Source of the DNA: Salipiger pallidus
GTDB taxonomy: Bacteria > Pseudomonadota > Alphaproteobacteria > Rhodobacterales > Rhodobacteraceae
DNA length: 64,000 nt
Direction: 5' to 3'
NCBI RefSeq assembly: GCF_014643635.1
Contig: NZ_BMJV01000005.1
Span: 364,853 to 428,852 of the forward strand
Shown here: positions 16,916 to 23,788 of the stretch, in pieces
Position numbering within the stretch: the first letter of the stretch is position 1
Layout of the letters: each line of letters starts with the position of its first letter
Made by a program: the position numbers and the translations under genes
The notes under the pieces: model-generated
Database searches by the model: none
Told to the model about the DNA's origin: nothing
The model's input: only the letters and a program-made list of their open reading frames with translations

Positions 16916-17508
16916 CAGAAATCAGCCTCGCGGTCGGCGTCGCTCAGGTCGGCGGTATCTGCCTCCTCCTGAAGCGCCTCGGCCCGGCGGGCCCGATGCT
17001 CGCGCCAGAGGTCCAGCAGGATCTTGCGCGCCAGCTTGAAGTCCACCCCCAGCTCGTCTGCCAGGGACCGCGCGCCACGCTTCAGCAGGTCCTCGATCTG
17101 CGCCAGTTCCTTCGACAGCGCCCGCGCGGCCTCGCGCGCCGCGTTGTCGGCCAGCACCATGCTGCCCTCTTCGAGCTGGTTCTGACGGCGCAGGCGCCGC
17201 GCCTCCTCCTCGACCTTCTGGATGCGGGCCAGCTCGTAGCGGTCAGGATCTCGCTGGGCCAACTGGCCTTCACGGGGCGGCACTGCTGCAGGCTTTGGAT
17301 CGCGGATCCGATCCTTGGTGCCGGCACCGTTGCCCAGCATCTGCCCGGGATCGAGCCGGTGATCGAGCGCCGCCCTCACCTTCTCGACGTTGAAGCGCCG
17401 GGCGCGGCCATCGCCGGTGTAACAGCCATCGAGCTTGCCCTGCGACACGTACTGGCTGATCCGCCCCTTGGACAGCCCAAGTTCCTTCGCAAGCTCGGTG
17501 GTGTTCAT
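16915..17508 (-). CDS. Small terminase subunit (Nu1-like)
   Basis: The 197-residue protein begins with a helix-turn-helix (TTELAKELGLSKGRISQYVSQGKL, split at residues 3 to 27), followed by GRARRFNVEKVRAALDHRLD, a long charged helical region and a C-terminal acidic tail. This is the form of Nu1-type small terminase subunits, which bind cos DNA and recruit the large subunit. It is the first gene of the leftward late block, downstream of a terminator and a set of direct repeats that may be its binding site. Confidence 0.82.
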   Translation of the reverse strand: MNTTELAKELGLSKGRISQYVSQGKLDGCYTGDGRARRFNVEKVRAALDHRLDPGQMLGNGAGTKDRIRDPKPAAVPPREGQLAQRDPDRYELARIQKVEEEARRLRRQNQLEEGSMVLADNAAREAARALSKELAQIEDLLKRGARSLADELGVDFKLARKILLDLWREHRARRAEALQEEADTADLSDADREADF

Positions 17509-17540
17509 GCGCCCTTGCCCGTGATGTTTACCGGACCCTC

Positions 17541-17582
17541 CAAGTTTAGCCCCGTAAGTTTAGGCTTTCTGAATGGTTTAGC
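17541..17582 (+). repeat. Three direct repeats upstream of small terminase (candidate cos/cosB region)
   Basis: The hexamer GTTTAG occurs at 17544, 17558 and 17576 within longer related units (CAAGTTTAGC, TAAGTTTAGG, TGGTTTAGC). They lie 33 to 75 bases upstream of the small terminase start, where lambda-type phages have terminase-binding sites near cos. The rest of the 17509-17836 gap holds a terminator but no convincing gene. The cos assignment is an inference. Confidence 0.4.
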
Positions 17583-17733
17583 GTTCCAAAACCTGTGCGC
17601 TTAGCCGCCCCGTATACGGTCAGGCCCCAGGAGGGACCCGTCGAATTTTTGCCGGAGTGGAGTTTGCCCGGAAATCCAGAGTGTAAATCTCTTGGATTGC
17701 GGGAATAGCGGCAGCGCAGGCCGTCGCCCCAAC

Positions 17734-17767
17734 GAAAAGCGCCCGAAGGCATGTCTGCCCCGGGCGC
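17734..17767 (-). terminator. Rho-independent terminator between early and late genes
   Basis: On the minus strand GCGCCCG (17767-17761) pairs with CGGGCGC (17745-17739) and is followed directly by TTTTC. It lies after the leftward replication operon and before the terminase genes, so late expression needs a promoter in the next 220 bases or antitermination. Confidence 0.75.
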
Positions 17768-17836
17768 ATTTCTCGATGATGTCATACTCATACGATCCGG
17801 TGAGGTTAACCGTCAAGCCCCTTCATGCGCATCAGG

Positions 17837-18679
17837 TCAAGAGCCCCGCTGCATGCGCTCCAGTGCCGACCGCAGAGCGGCTCTCAGAGCATACCTGCTC
17901 TTCGCATCCACAGCCCAGCCATGCGCCTGCAGCACCTGTGACAAGGACAGGCCCCCGAGGCACACCTGATCAACAAGGACACGCGCACGGATGGTCTTGC
18001 GCTTCCGCCCGCCTGGCCGAATGCGCCTGACCTCCTGCGCAAGGCCGTCACCGATCCGATGATGCAGAGCGCGCAGCCGGCGCATATCCCGCAACATTGC
18101 TTCCTCGCGATCACCGCCCCCGCCCCCCGAAGAACGCAGCGCCTCCAGGCTGGAACACTTGAGACCGCTGGAATTGCACCGCTCGGTCAGGGCGGCGTAA
18201 TCCCGCGCCATGGCAATCTGCCCGGACGAGAACGGCCCGGTGTAGAACGGTGGACGCCAGACCGGCTCGGGCTGGCCACGCTCAGCCGCCTCTTCGCAAC
18301 GCTGAAGGTAGGCGCGCCGAGCCTGAGCCACCACACCACGATGACGCCGGCGGGCCTGATCATCCATAACGTCGAACACGTCCCCCTGCCGCGCCCGGTC
18401 ACCAAGGCCGCCATCATCCCGGCGCACACGCGGCCCGGCCTCGGTCATGTCCGCCCGGCGCGGCACCTCGGCGATGACTGTCCGGCGCGCCGGTGCGATC
18501 GGGATCTCTCGACTGCACCGTTCCGGCGGCGTGGCGCGCGCGAGAATATCGCGGCAGGCAGCGCCCGAGGCGGCAAGCCTGCACAACCCGGCTTCAAGCG
18601 CAGCACGCCCCGAAGCAACAGCCTCGACGTCACGCCCCAGCCATGCTGATCCGCAGCTGTCGACGTAGACCACGCTCAT
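17837..18679 (-). CDS. Hypothetical phage protein, possible late-gene regulator
   Basis: The ATG at 18679 overlaps the upstream stop and gives a 280-residue protein. The N-terminus (MSVVYVDSCGSAWLG) is followed by arginine-rich stretches. The C-terminal 90 residues are strongly basic and helical: MRRLRALHHRIGDG, then GGRKRKTIRARVLVDQVCLGGLSLSQVLQAHGW, resembling a DNA-binding helix-turn-helix with a basic extension. It is the last gene before the terminator that separates early from late genes, the position of Q-type antiterminators in lambda. I do not recognise the family, so the regulator role is only an inference. Confidence 0.6.
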   Translation of the reverse strand: MSVVYVDSCGSAWLGRDVEAVASGRAALEAGLCRLAASGAACRDILARATPPERCSREIPIAPARRTVIAEVPRRADMTEAGPRVRRDDGGLGDRARQGDVFDVMDDQARRRHRGVVAQARRAYLQRCEEAAERGQPEPVWRPPFYTGPFSSGQIAMARDYAALTERCNSSGLKCSSLEALRSSGGGGGDREEAMLRDMRRLRALHHRIGDGLAQEVRRIRPGGRKRKTIRARVLVDQVCLGGLSLSQVLQAHGWAVDAKSRYALRAALRSALERMQRGS

Positions 18680-19263
18680 GCTGCGCCCTCGGACATTTGC
18701 CCGAGCGACGAAATCCAGCGGCACTTTTCCATCGCAGCCTCGCGCTTCCGGATGAACGCCTCATCATCGCCCGACAACCCACGACCGGCAGCGCGCTGAT
18801 CGACAAGATGAGCCAGCCGTCGCACATGCGGCTCAGCCCGCTCTCGGCACTGCAAGATCAGGTAACTGTTCGGCCACAGCCGGACTTTCCGCAGCTCGAA
18901 CAGCAGCTCGGGCGCCCATCCCTGCGCGATGGCATCGTGGCCGAGCGAATGCGCGAACACCGCCCGGATCAGGGGCGACGCATCATCTGCCGGTGGCTGT
19001 ATTTTCACAGCCTCTTCGAGGATGCGCTGCGCGATCGGGAATCTGTCCCGGGCCTTGCCACTGGCCATCCCTGCCATGGCCTCTTCCAAGGCCATCAGGT
19101 TCACTTCGGTGAAATAAGCCAGCTTGGCGCACAGACTGTCGAGCATCGCATCAAACTCGACCCGCGTCATGCCGGCGGGCTTGACCAGCCCGCGCTGCTG
19201 GAGCGGTTCCACCAGAAGCCGCTTCACACGGCGCTCTCCTGCGGCCTGTTCTGCACTGTCCAT
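18676..19263 (-). CDS. Hypothetical phage protein downstream of the putative origin
   Basis: This 195-residue protein starts at the ATG at 19263 (MDSAEQAAGERRVKRLLV). It is mostly helical, with CAKLAYFTEVNLMALEEAMAGMA in the first half and a basic C-terminus (AFIRKREAAMEKCRWISSLGQMSEG). It follows the putative origin and is coupled to the next gene by an ATGA overlap. No family is recognised. A replication or regulatory role is suggested only by position. Confidence 0.65.
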   Translation of the reverse strand: MDSAEQAAGERRVKRLLVEPLQQRGLVKPAGMTRVEFDAMLDSLCAKLAYFTEVNLMALEEAMAGMASGKARDRFPIAQRILEEAVKIQPPADDASPLIRAVFAHSLGHDAIAQGWAPELLFELRKVRLWPNSYLILQCRERAEPHVRRLAHLVDQRAAGRGLSGDDEAFIRKREAAMEKCRWISSLGQMSEGAA

Positions 19264-19514
19264 CGTCACCCTCTTTTCTAAGCAATTCGGGGTTATCCAC
19301 AGCGCCAAAGGCTGGGCGTCGGCGCTTCGGTTATTTCGTATCTTTCTCTTTTCCTCTCTCTCTCAGCGGGTACGGAAACCCGGCAAAAAAAGGGGAGATC
19401 AGAGCCAGAACGGGTCCGAACACGGAACTTTCCGTGTTGCTTCCGTTTCATTCCGTGATTTTTCGGGAATATTCCGTAACGGTGACAGAATATTCCGGAA
19501 CACGCCCGGATCGG
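19264..19514. other. Putative phage replication origin
   Basis: This 251-base gap holds a perfect DnaA box TTATCCACA at 19293-19301 and a pyrimidine-rich, easily melted stretch near 19330-19368. It also holds two near-identical palindromic repeats, GAATATTCCGTAAC at 19467-19480 and GAATATTCCGGAAC at 19488-19501, spaced exactly 21 bases (two helical turns). Further TTCCG repeats occur at 19429-19455. The region lies inside the replication operon, beside a gene for a DnaA domain IV-like protein. Origin function is inferred from these elements. Confidence 0.55.
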
Positions 19515-20135
19515 TCATCCCGCCATCTCCATCTGAAATTCATCAAGGGCACGGCGCACCAGAGGCTCGCGGCGCTGCGAGTCCGGGTAGTTGTCTTCGA
19601 GCCAGTCATTGAAGCTCTCAAGAAAGCTCGGATTCTTGAGCAACTGGCCTGCGCCGATGCGCTTCTCGACCATCTCCCGCAGATCCTTAAGCCGCTTGGC
19701 GAGCCGCCGCTGCTCGGTGTCTTCCTGGTTCTTCCGCTTCGACTTCAGCGCCTCGAGCGCGACCTTCTGGACAATCCGATGGCCATAGCGGATCTCGCCG
19801 GTATCGCAGCGCACCTGATACCAGCCGTGCAGCGGCGTGATCTCGCGCTCGCAAAGCTGGCGCCAACGATCCAGTGAAACACCGAGCGTGTTGGCCAGCA
19901 GCCGCTCATCGAGTGGCAACGTTCCGATCGGAGACTCGTCCTGGGACTCGCAAATCAGCAGGAAACCGAACCATCCAACTTCTGGCTCGACGAGGCGCCG
20001 GAAGTAGCTTTTCCGCCACCTCTTCAGGTTCCACTGGATGAAGTAGTGGGAATCCAAGCGCTCCTCGGATGGGATCGGGTATTCCGGAAGATCGGCCGTA
20101 TCGACGACCATCAGCTTGCGCTTCGAGGCATTCAT
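19515..20135 (-). CDS. Phage replication-type protein (DUF1376-like pattern)
   Basis: The 206-residue protein has the form of phage replication initiators or loaders: SEERLDSHYFIQWNLKRW near residue 23, then VGWFGFLLICESQDESPIGTLPLDERLLANTLG and a C-terminal basic helix (ALEALKSKRKNQEDTEQRRLAKRL). The middle resembles the winged-helix pattern of DUF1376-type proteins. It is coupled to the DnaA-like gene by a one-base overlap and is followed by the putative origin. The exact role is not shown by the sequence. Confidence 0.6.
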   Translation of the reverse strand: MNASKRKLMVVDTADLPEYPIPSEERLDSHYFIQWNLKRWRKSYFRRLVEPEVGWFGFLLICESQDESPIGTLPLDERLLANTLGVSLDRWRQLCEREITPLHGWYQVRCDTGEIRYGHRIVQKVALEALKSKRKNQEDTEQRRLAKRLKDLREMVEKRIGAGQLLKNPSFLESFNDWLEDNYPDSQRREPLVRRALDEFQMEMAG

Positions 20136-20770
20136 TAGACCCCTCCTTGCATTGAAACGATGGCCGCCCAGTGGCGCGCCAATTGGAGTGACAAGGCGTC
20201 ACGCGCCTGATCGAAGGCCGGAACGTCCCGGTCGGAATAGGCGTCGACCACTGCCCTGACGGGCGCAGCCAAGTCAGCCTCAGCCCCCTCGAACGCACGA
20301 AGCATCCCGGCCACCGCCGGCCCGCTCTGAGGCAGGCCGCCCCGTTGCAAAACGAATGCTGTCGCGGCAGTGACCAGATCACAGACCTGAGGCGCGGCTT
20401 CACCTTCCTGCCCGGCCCGGCGCTCAGCCTCACGGGCCGCGCCATACATCACCGTGCTGAAGTGGCGGCGCATGAACTCGCCGATACTCTCACCGGAGAA
20501 ACCAGCCTGACGCATGGCCCAAAAGGCCTCATGGCGCGCCCTGACCAGAGCGGGCTTGCGGGAATGCGACCGCATATCCTCAAGGCTCACCCCGTGGTGC
20601 GCCGCGACCACCGCGACGATGTCATCCCGGGGATCAGGCGGCTCCGGAAAGATCTGTGTGCCGTCGATGTCCAAAGCACCGCCGAGCAGTTCCGCCATCT
20701 TGGCCTGCCGCTCACGCGACTGGCGGCGCAACATGTCGGCCCAGTCCTCAGAAGCATCCGAACCACTCAT
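20135..20770 (-). CDS. Phage protein with DnaA domain IV-like DNA-binding region
   Basis: Starting at the ATG at 20770 (ATGA overlap), the 211-residue protein contains at about residues 47 to 113 a match to the C-terminal domain of DnaA. The visible parts are IVAVVAAHHGVSLEDMRSHS, ARHEAFWAMRQAGFSGESIG, and the signature-like RRHFSTVMYGAAREAE, which aligns with the GRDHTTVxHA helix that reads DnaA boxes. It lacks the AAA+ ATPase domain of DnaA. It probably binds DnaA-box-like DNA at the origin beside it. A GTG nine bases upstream is an alternative start. Confidence 0.78.
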   Translation of the reverse strand: MSGSDASEDWADMLRRQSRERQAKMAELLGGALDIDGTQIFPEPPDPRDDIVAVVAAHHGVSLEDMRSHSRKPALVRARHEAFWAMRQAGFSGESIGEFMRRHFSTVMYGAAREAERRAGQEGEAAPQVCDLVTAATAFVLQRGGLPQSGPAVAGMLRAFEGAEADLAAPVRAVVDAYSDRDVPAFDQARDALSLQLARHWAAIVSMQGGV

Positions 20771-20994
20771 GCCTTCCACCAGCGCGGCGGCAGAGCCCCG
20801 TCCTTGTTCTCAGGCTTGATGCAGGCGCAGGGCTGTTCATCGTCGCGGATGCGCTTGAAGCGCCCAGCCACGCCGCCCCGAGAGGTGCCGCAGCGCTTGC
20901 CAATGGCGTAGGCCGTCATCCCCTCATGATCCCGCAAATGCAGCATCTGCAGGATGTGTCCATCATCTGACCGTGTCGCCTTGCGTGCTGGCAT
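20767..20994 (-). CDS. Small helix-turn-helix protein, GcrA-like N-terminal pattern
   Basis: The 75-residue protein contains HILQMLHLRDHEGMTAYAIG and KRCGTSRGGVAGRFKRIRDD, a helix-turn-helix pattern like the N-terminus of GcrA-type regulators and many phage small DNA-binding proteins. Two cysteines (PCAC) follow. It overlaps both neighbours by one to four bases, so it is translated with the replication genes. It probably regulates transcription, but its target is unknown. Confidence 0.65.
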   Translation of the reverse strand: MPARKATRSDDGHILQMLHLRDHEGMTAYAIGKRCGTSRGGVAGRFKRIRDDEQPCACIKPENKDGALPPRWWKA

Positions 20995-21260
20995 CAGACC
21001 ACCTCCTCAGCTTCGAGCCTTGCATCGGTCACAAGCCCATTGAGCAGCTGGGGCACCGTCAGATTGTCCCGCGCGGCTTGGCTCTTGAGCCACAGCAGGT
21101 TCTCCGGCGACATCTCTCCGGCGGTGATCCCGCTACGGCTCTTGACGGCCCGGACATACGAGGCGCTGACACCCAGATCCGCAGCGATGGTGCGGACGGG
21201 CTGGCGCGGATCGCTCCGGAGGGCGCGCAGAACCTTGTGTTTCTTTTCACCCCAAGACAT
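20994..21260 (-). CDS. Small helix-turn-helix phage regulator
   Basis: The 88-residue product begins MSWGEKKHKVLRALRSDP and has a winged or simple helix-turn-helix: QPVRTIAADLGVSASYVRAVKSRSG. The C-terminal half is helical. Its stop overlaps the start of the next small regulator (ATGA). It lies just after the early terminator-like hairpin, so its transcription may depend on readthrough. Function is inferred from the motif. Confidence 0.65.
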   Translation of the reverse strand: MSWGEKKHKVLRALRSDPRQPVRTIAADLGVSASYVRAVKSRSGITAGEMSPENLLWLKSQAARDNLTVPQLLNGLVTDARLEAEEVV

Positions 21261-21274
21261 CAGGCACCGCCTTT

Positions 21275-21307
21275 AAAAGACCCCGGCACCACAGGGAGCA
21301 CCGGGGC
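21275..21307 (-). terminator. Terminator-like hairpin inside the leftward early operon
   Basis: On the minus strand CCCCGG (21307-21302) pairs with CCGGGG (21287-21282) around a 14-base loop and is followed by TCTTTT. The surrounding stretch 21261-21492 has no convincing gene. It could act like lambda tR1 and limit replication-gene transcription. Confidence 0.5.
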
Positions 21308-21492
21308 AAGGTCCAACAGGGTGTTGCGCCGTTTTCCCGCGGCGCCGGGATAGGAAAAGGATGCGCGGCGCAGCGCCGCCCCGATGGAGGAGAGAGGGCG
21401 GACGGGAACAGCCGGACCGCGCATCAGGTGGCGAGGGCGGCAGGCCCCCGCTGAGCAGGCCCGGACAAGCCGGGCGCTTTGTTGGTTACAGG

Positions 21493-21693
21493 TCAAGCGC
21501 TCTCCTCCCAAGGCGCACGAGGAAGGCTGACCGAGGCGACAGACGGCTGAATGGTGAACGAGGCGTAGGGAACTCCCACGATCACTTTGCCTTCGCGTAC
21601 CGCACGACGAAACGGTGCCCGCATACCATCGAGGTTACGACCGATGGGACGCATGATCGGCTGGCGGCCGAGAAGATCGCTGGAAAAGCTCAT
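21493..21693 (-). CDS. Small hypothetical phage protein
   Basis: This 66-residue basic protein begins MSFSSDLLGRQPIMRPIG and contains RAPFRRAVREGKVIVGVPYASF. Its ATG overlaps the stop of the upstream gene as ATGA, which supports it as a real gene. The family is not recognised. Its place in the early operon, before the terminator-like hairpin, would suit a small regulator, but no motif shows this. Confidence 0.55.
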   Translation of the reverse strand: MSFSSDLLGRQPIMRPIGRNLDGMRAPFRRAVREGKVIVGVPYASFTIQPSVASVSLPRAPWEESA

Positions 21694-22025
21694 GCGGCCC
21701 TCCGATTATCGGCATCCGCCGCCACCGCCGAGGTGAGCCAAGCCACGAAACCCGCATCTTCCAGCAAAGCGATCATCACCTTGTCAGCGGTCGGGCGACT
21801 CACCCCACCCCACCAGTTCCAGGCGGTGCTGCCGCGCACCTCAAAGTAGGCCGCGACGGCCTCGGGATTGCGGAAGTGCGACCGCAGATAGGCAGACCAG
21901 AGATCCGCCGAGATCACCCGCATGCGGTAGCGGTCCAGAATATTGGACCGGGACGCCGGCGCTGACGACATGCCACGGTCAGGACATGCAGTGTTCGAGA
22001 CAACAAGCTTTAGGTGATCGGTCAT
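21690..22025 (-). CDS. Hypothetical early phage protein
   Basis: The 111-residue product has a central helical region: NILDRYRMRVISADLWSAYLR, NPEAVAAYFEVRGSTAWNWWGG and VSRPTADKVMIALLEDAGF. The segment AVAAYFEVRGSTAWNWWGGVSRPTADK looks like a helix-turn-helix of the kind found in small prophage regulators. It follows the cro-like gene after 62 bases and is coupled to the next small gene. A regulatory role is likely but unproven. Confidence 0.62.
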   Translation of the reverse strand: MTDHLKLVVSNTACPDRGMSSAPASRSNILDRYRMRVISADLWSAYLRSHFRNPEAVAAYFEVRGSTAWNWWGGVSRPTADKVMIALLEDAGFVAWLTSAVAADADNRRAA

Positions 22026-22087
22026 GCGGTGGGCCTCTTAGGCGTCACTGGGCAGACACCCAGGGTGAGAGTATGGGGAAGGATTGT

Positions 22088-22285
22088 TCAGGCGGCAGAG
22101 GGCTTAGACTCATCGCTCATGTAAGATCGCAGGCGCTCAGCAACCTCGAGCGTGCAGCTCTTGCCGCCAACGAGACGCGCGTAGAGGCGGCTGTTGCCGA
22201 CCGCACGACTGGTTACAGTTGCGGGTGCCAGGCCTCGCGCGCTGGCAAACGCTTCGATATCGGCTATGAGCTGTTCTCTGGTCAT
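22088..22285 (-). CDS. Cro-like small DNA-binding protein
   Basis: The 65-residue protein is divergent from the cI-like repressor. It has a helix-turn-helix (FASARGLAPATVTSRAVGNSRLY and GGKSCTLEVAERLRSYM) typical of Cro-type proteins in alphaproteobacterial prophages. Its start codon is at the expected transcription start of the promoter whose -10 is TATACT at 22296-22291, so its mRNA is probably leaderless. It begins the leftward early operon and should oppose the repressor. Confidence 0.78.
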   Translation of the reverse strand: MTREQLIADIEAFASARGLAPATVTSRAVGNSRLYARLVGGKSCTLEVAERLRSYMSDESKPSAA

Positions 22286-22290
22286 GCTGC

Positions 22291-22320
22291 AGTATAGGGA
22301 TATTTATCCCCATCTAACAA
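22291..22320 (-). promoter_or_regulatory. Early promoter for cro with repressor operator in the spacer
   Basis: On the minus strand TTGTTA (22320-22315) and TATACT (22296-22291) are separated by 18 bases. The spacer is almost entirely the palindrome AGGGATATTTATCCCC (22296-22311). Transcription should start at about 22285, the first base of the cro start codon. A GATAAT at 22323-22328 may be the -10 of the opposing repressor promoter, which has a poor -35. Confidence 0.65.
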
Positions 22321-22370
22321 GGGATAATCGTCGCCTAGCGGCCAATGTTGGCGCGGACTATTGTCCCACC

Positions 22371-23000
22371 ATGTCAATGACTTTCTCAGAAGCGCTGAAA
22401 GAGGCGATGTCTGCCCGAGGAATGTCTCTTCGGAAAATCGCAGATGTGGCTGGCGTTTCTTACGAGCAACTTAAGAAAGTCAGCCAAGGGAAGTCGCGCT
22501 CGACCAACGTAGATGACGCCCAGAAAGTCGCCTCAGCGCTCGACATGACGCTTGATCAGTTTTTGAACGGCGGCATCGAAGCACCGAGCACCATCGCGAT
22601 CGCTGGCAAGGTCGGCGCGGGCGCCCAAGTCCCTGTCTTCGACGCCTACGCCAAGGGTGATGGCCCCCAGGTCGAATGCCCGCCCGGACTGTCCGCGCAC
22701 GGCGTGGTGGCGGTCGAGGTCGAGGGCGACAGCATGGAGCCGGTATTTAGCGCCGGGGATTTGCTGTTCTACACCCGCGAGACCCATGATGGAGTGCCAC
22801 TCGAAGCTGTTGGCAAGCGGTGCGTCTGCGAAGACGCGACCGGCATGGGCTGGGTGAAGGTGGTCCGCGCAGGTCGCGAGGAAGGCACCTTTGACCTACA
22901 CAGCTTCAACGATAACAGCCCGACCATGTACGGCGTCAGGTTAAAATGGGCCTCCTCAGTGCGCCTGCACTGGCCGGCTGATCTGGCTCGGCGCATATGA
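22371..23000 (+). CDS. CI-like repressor with S24/LexA-type autoproteolytic domain
   Basis: The start ATG at 22371 gives a 209-residue protein. Residues 1 to 65 are an HTH domain (LRKIADVAGVSYEQLKKVSQGKSR). A hinge with a KVGAGAQV cleavage-type sequence follows near 81, and the S24 peptidase domain has the catalytic serine in VEGDSMEPVF near 118 and a lysine in the GKRCVCEDATGMGWVKVV region near 150 to 165. It should keep the prophage silent and be inactivated by self-cleavage after DNA damage. Candidate operators occur at 22296 and again at 25036 and 25065. Confidence 0.92.
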   Translation: MSMTFSEALKEAMSARGMSLRKIADVAGVSYEQLKKVSQGKSRSTNVDDAQKVASALDMTLDQFLNGGIEAPSTIAIAGKVGAGAQVPVFDAYAKGDGPQVECPPGLSAHGVVAVEVEGDSMEPVFSAGDLLFYTRETHDGVPLEAVGKRCVCEDATGMGWVKVVRAGREEGTFDLHSFNDNSPTMYGVRLKWASSVRLHWPADLARRI

Positions 23001-23527
23001 ACGGTTCGCTGAAGAGACGCCACGTATTCCTCACAGCGCTGGCCATCAGCTCAGCTTCGCTTGCCGCTCTTTGGATTACAGGCTTGGCATCTACGCCCGA
23101 CTTCCTGAAATCCCGAGACGGCAAGTTCATAAGTGCCTGTGAAGACACGCTCAAGAAACGACTGAAAGCGCCTTCGACCTACAGACGCCTTTCGGATCCT
23201 CACATAGCGGAGTCGGTGGCGACGCTGGATGATTACAAGGGATGGACCGACAACCCGGAAAAGAAGGCCTCCGATCAAGATCGCCAAGCGCGCAACCCGA
23301 AACTTGCGGAAATGCAGGCAGCACAGACGAGACGTTTTCTCTTGGATGAGCACACCCTCAAGAGGGCGATTATCGAATATGAGGCCGCGAACAGCTACGG
23401 AACGCCCATTCGTGGCTACGCCTTGTGCACTTTTGCAGACCCGAGCCCAGAGAGCTTTTCAGACTTTGATCGGCAGAATGTGATGATTGACGGGAGGACA
23501 GCGTTTGAATGGTCACTTGGTGAATGA
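22997..23527 (+). CDS. Exported or membrane-anchored protein co-translated with the repressor
   Basis: The ATG overlaps the repressor stop (ATGA), so this gene is expressed in the lysogen. The 176-residue product has an N-terminal signal or anchor (VFLTALAISSASLAALWITG) and an external domain with two cysteines. The pattern CEDTLKKRLKAPSTYRRL, later IIEYEAANSYGTPIRGYALC, is common in small periplasmic proteins with variable partners. Its position suggests a lysogenic-conversion or superinfection-exclusion role. That is inference; the family's function is not known to me. Confidence 0.7.
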   Translation: MNGSLKRRHVFLTALAISSASLAALWITGLASTPDFLKSRDGKFISACEDTLKKRLKAPSTYRRLSDPHIAESVATLDDYKGWTDNPEKKASDQDRQARNPKLAEMQAAQTRRFLLDEHTLKRAIIEYEAANSYGTPIRGYALCTFADPSPESFSDFDRQNVMIDGRTAFEWSLGE

Positions 23528-23572
23528 CGCGCCGCGAGTTGTGTTTCCTGCGGATCTGGCGAGGGACGCGTG

Positions 23573-23788
23573 ATGGAAGACCCGCGTGTAATCCAGCTTG
23601 AGCGCGAGCTTGCTGCAACCCGCAACGCAGCTGTCCGCATGATGGTCGGGTTGGTGAGCGGGCTGATCAGCGATTCGGCGGCCCGCGAGGAAATCGCTCA
23701 GAGCTTCATTGAGGATGCGCGAGGGGCTAACGAGGAAACACAGCGGCTGGCGAGGCTGGTGGCGGCGGAATTGGCGAAGAAGGATTGA
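23573..23788 (+). CDS. Small helical protein in the lysogeny operon
   Basis: The 71-residue product (from ATG 23573; GTG 23570 is also possible) is almost fully helical: IQLERELAATRNAAVRMMVGLVSGLI, AREEIAQSFIEDARGANEETQRLARLVAAELAKK. It lies 45 bases after the exported-protein gene and overlaps or abuts the next gene. It has no signal peptide. Small helical proteins in this position are often accessory genes expressed from the prophage, but no function can be named. Confidence 0.6.
   Translation: MEDPRVIQLERELAATRNAAVRMMVGLVSGLISDSAAREEIAQSFIEDARGANEETQRLARLVAAELAKKD

Noticed and set aside
21260..21511. Possible 83-residue gene between two early genes
   Set aside because: Its stop overlaps a real start, but the translation is arginine/alanine rich, it spans the terminator-like hairpin and it has no ribosome site.
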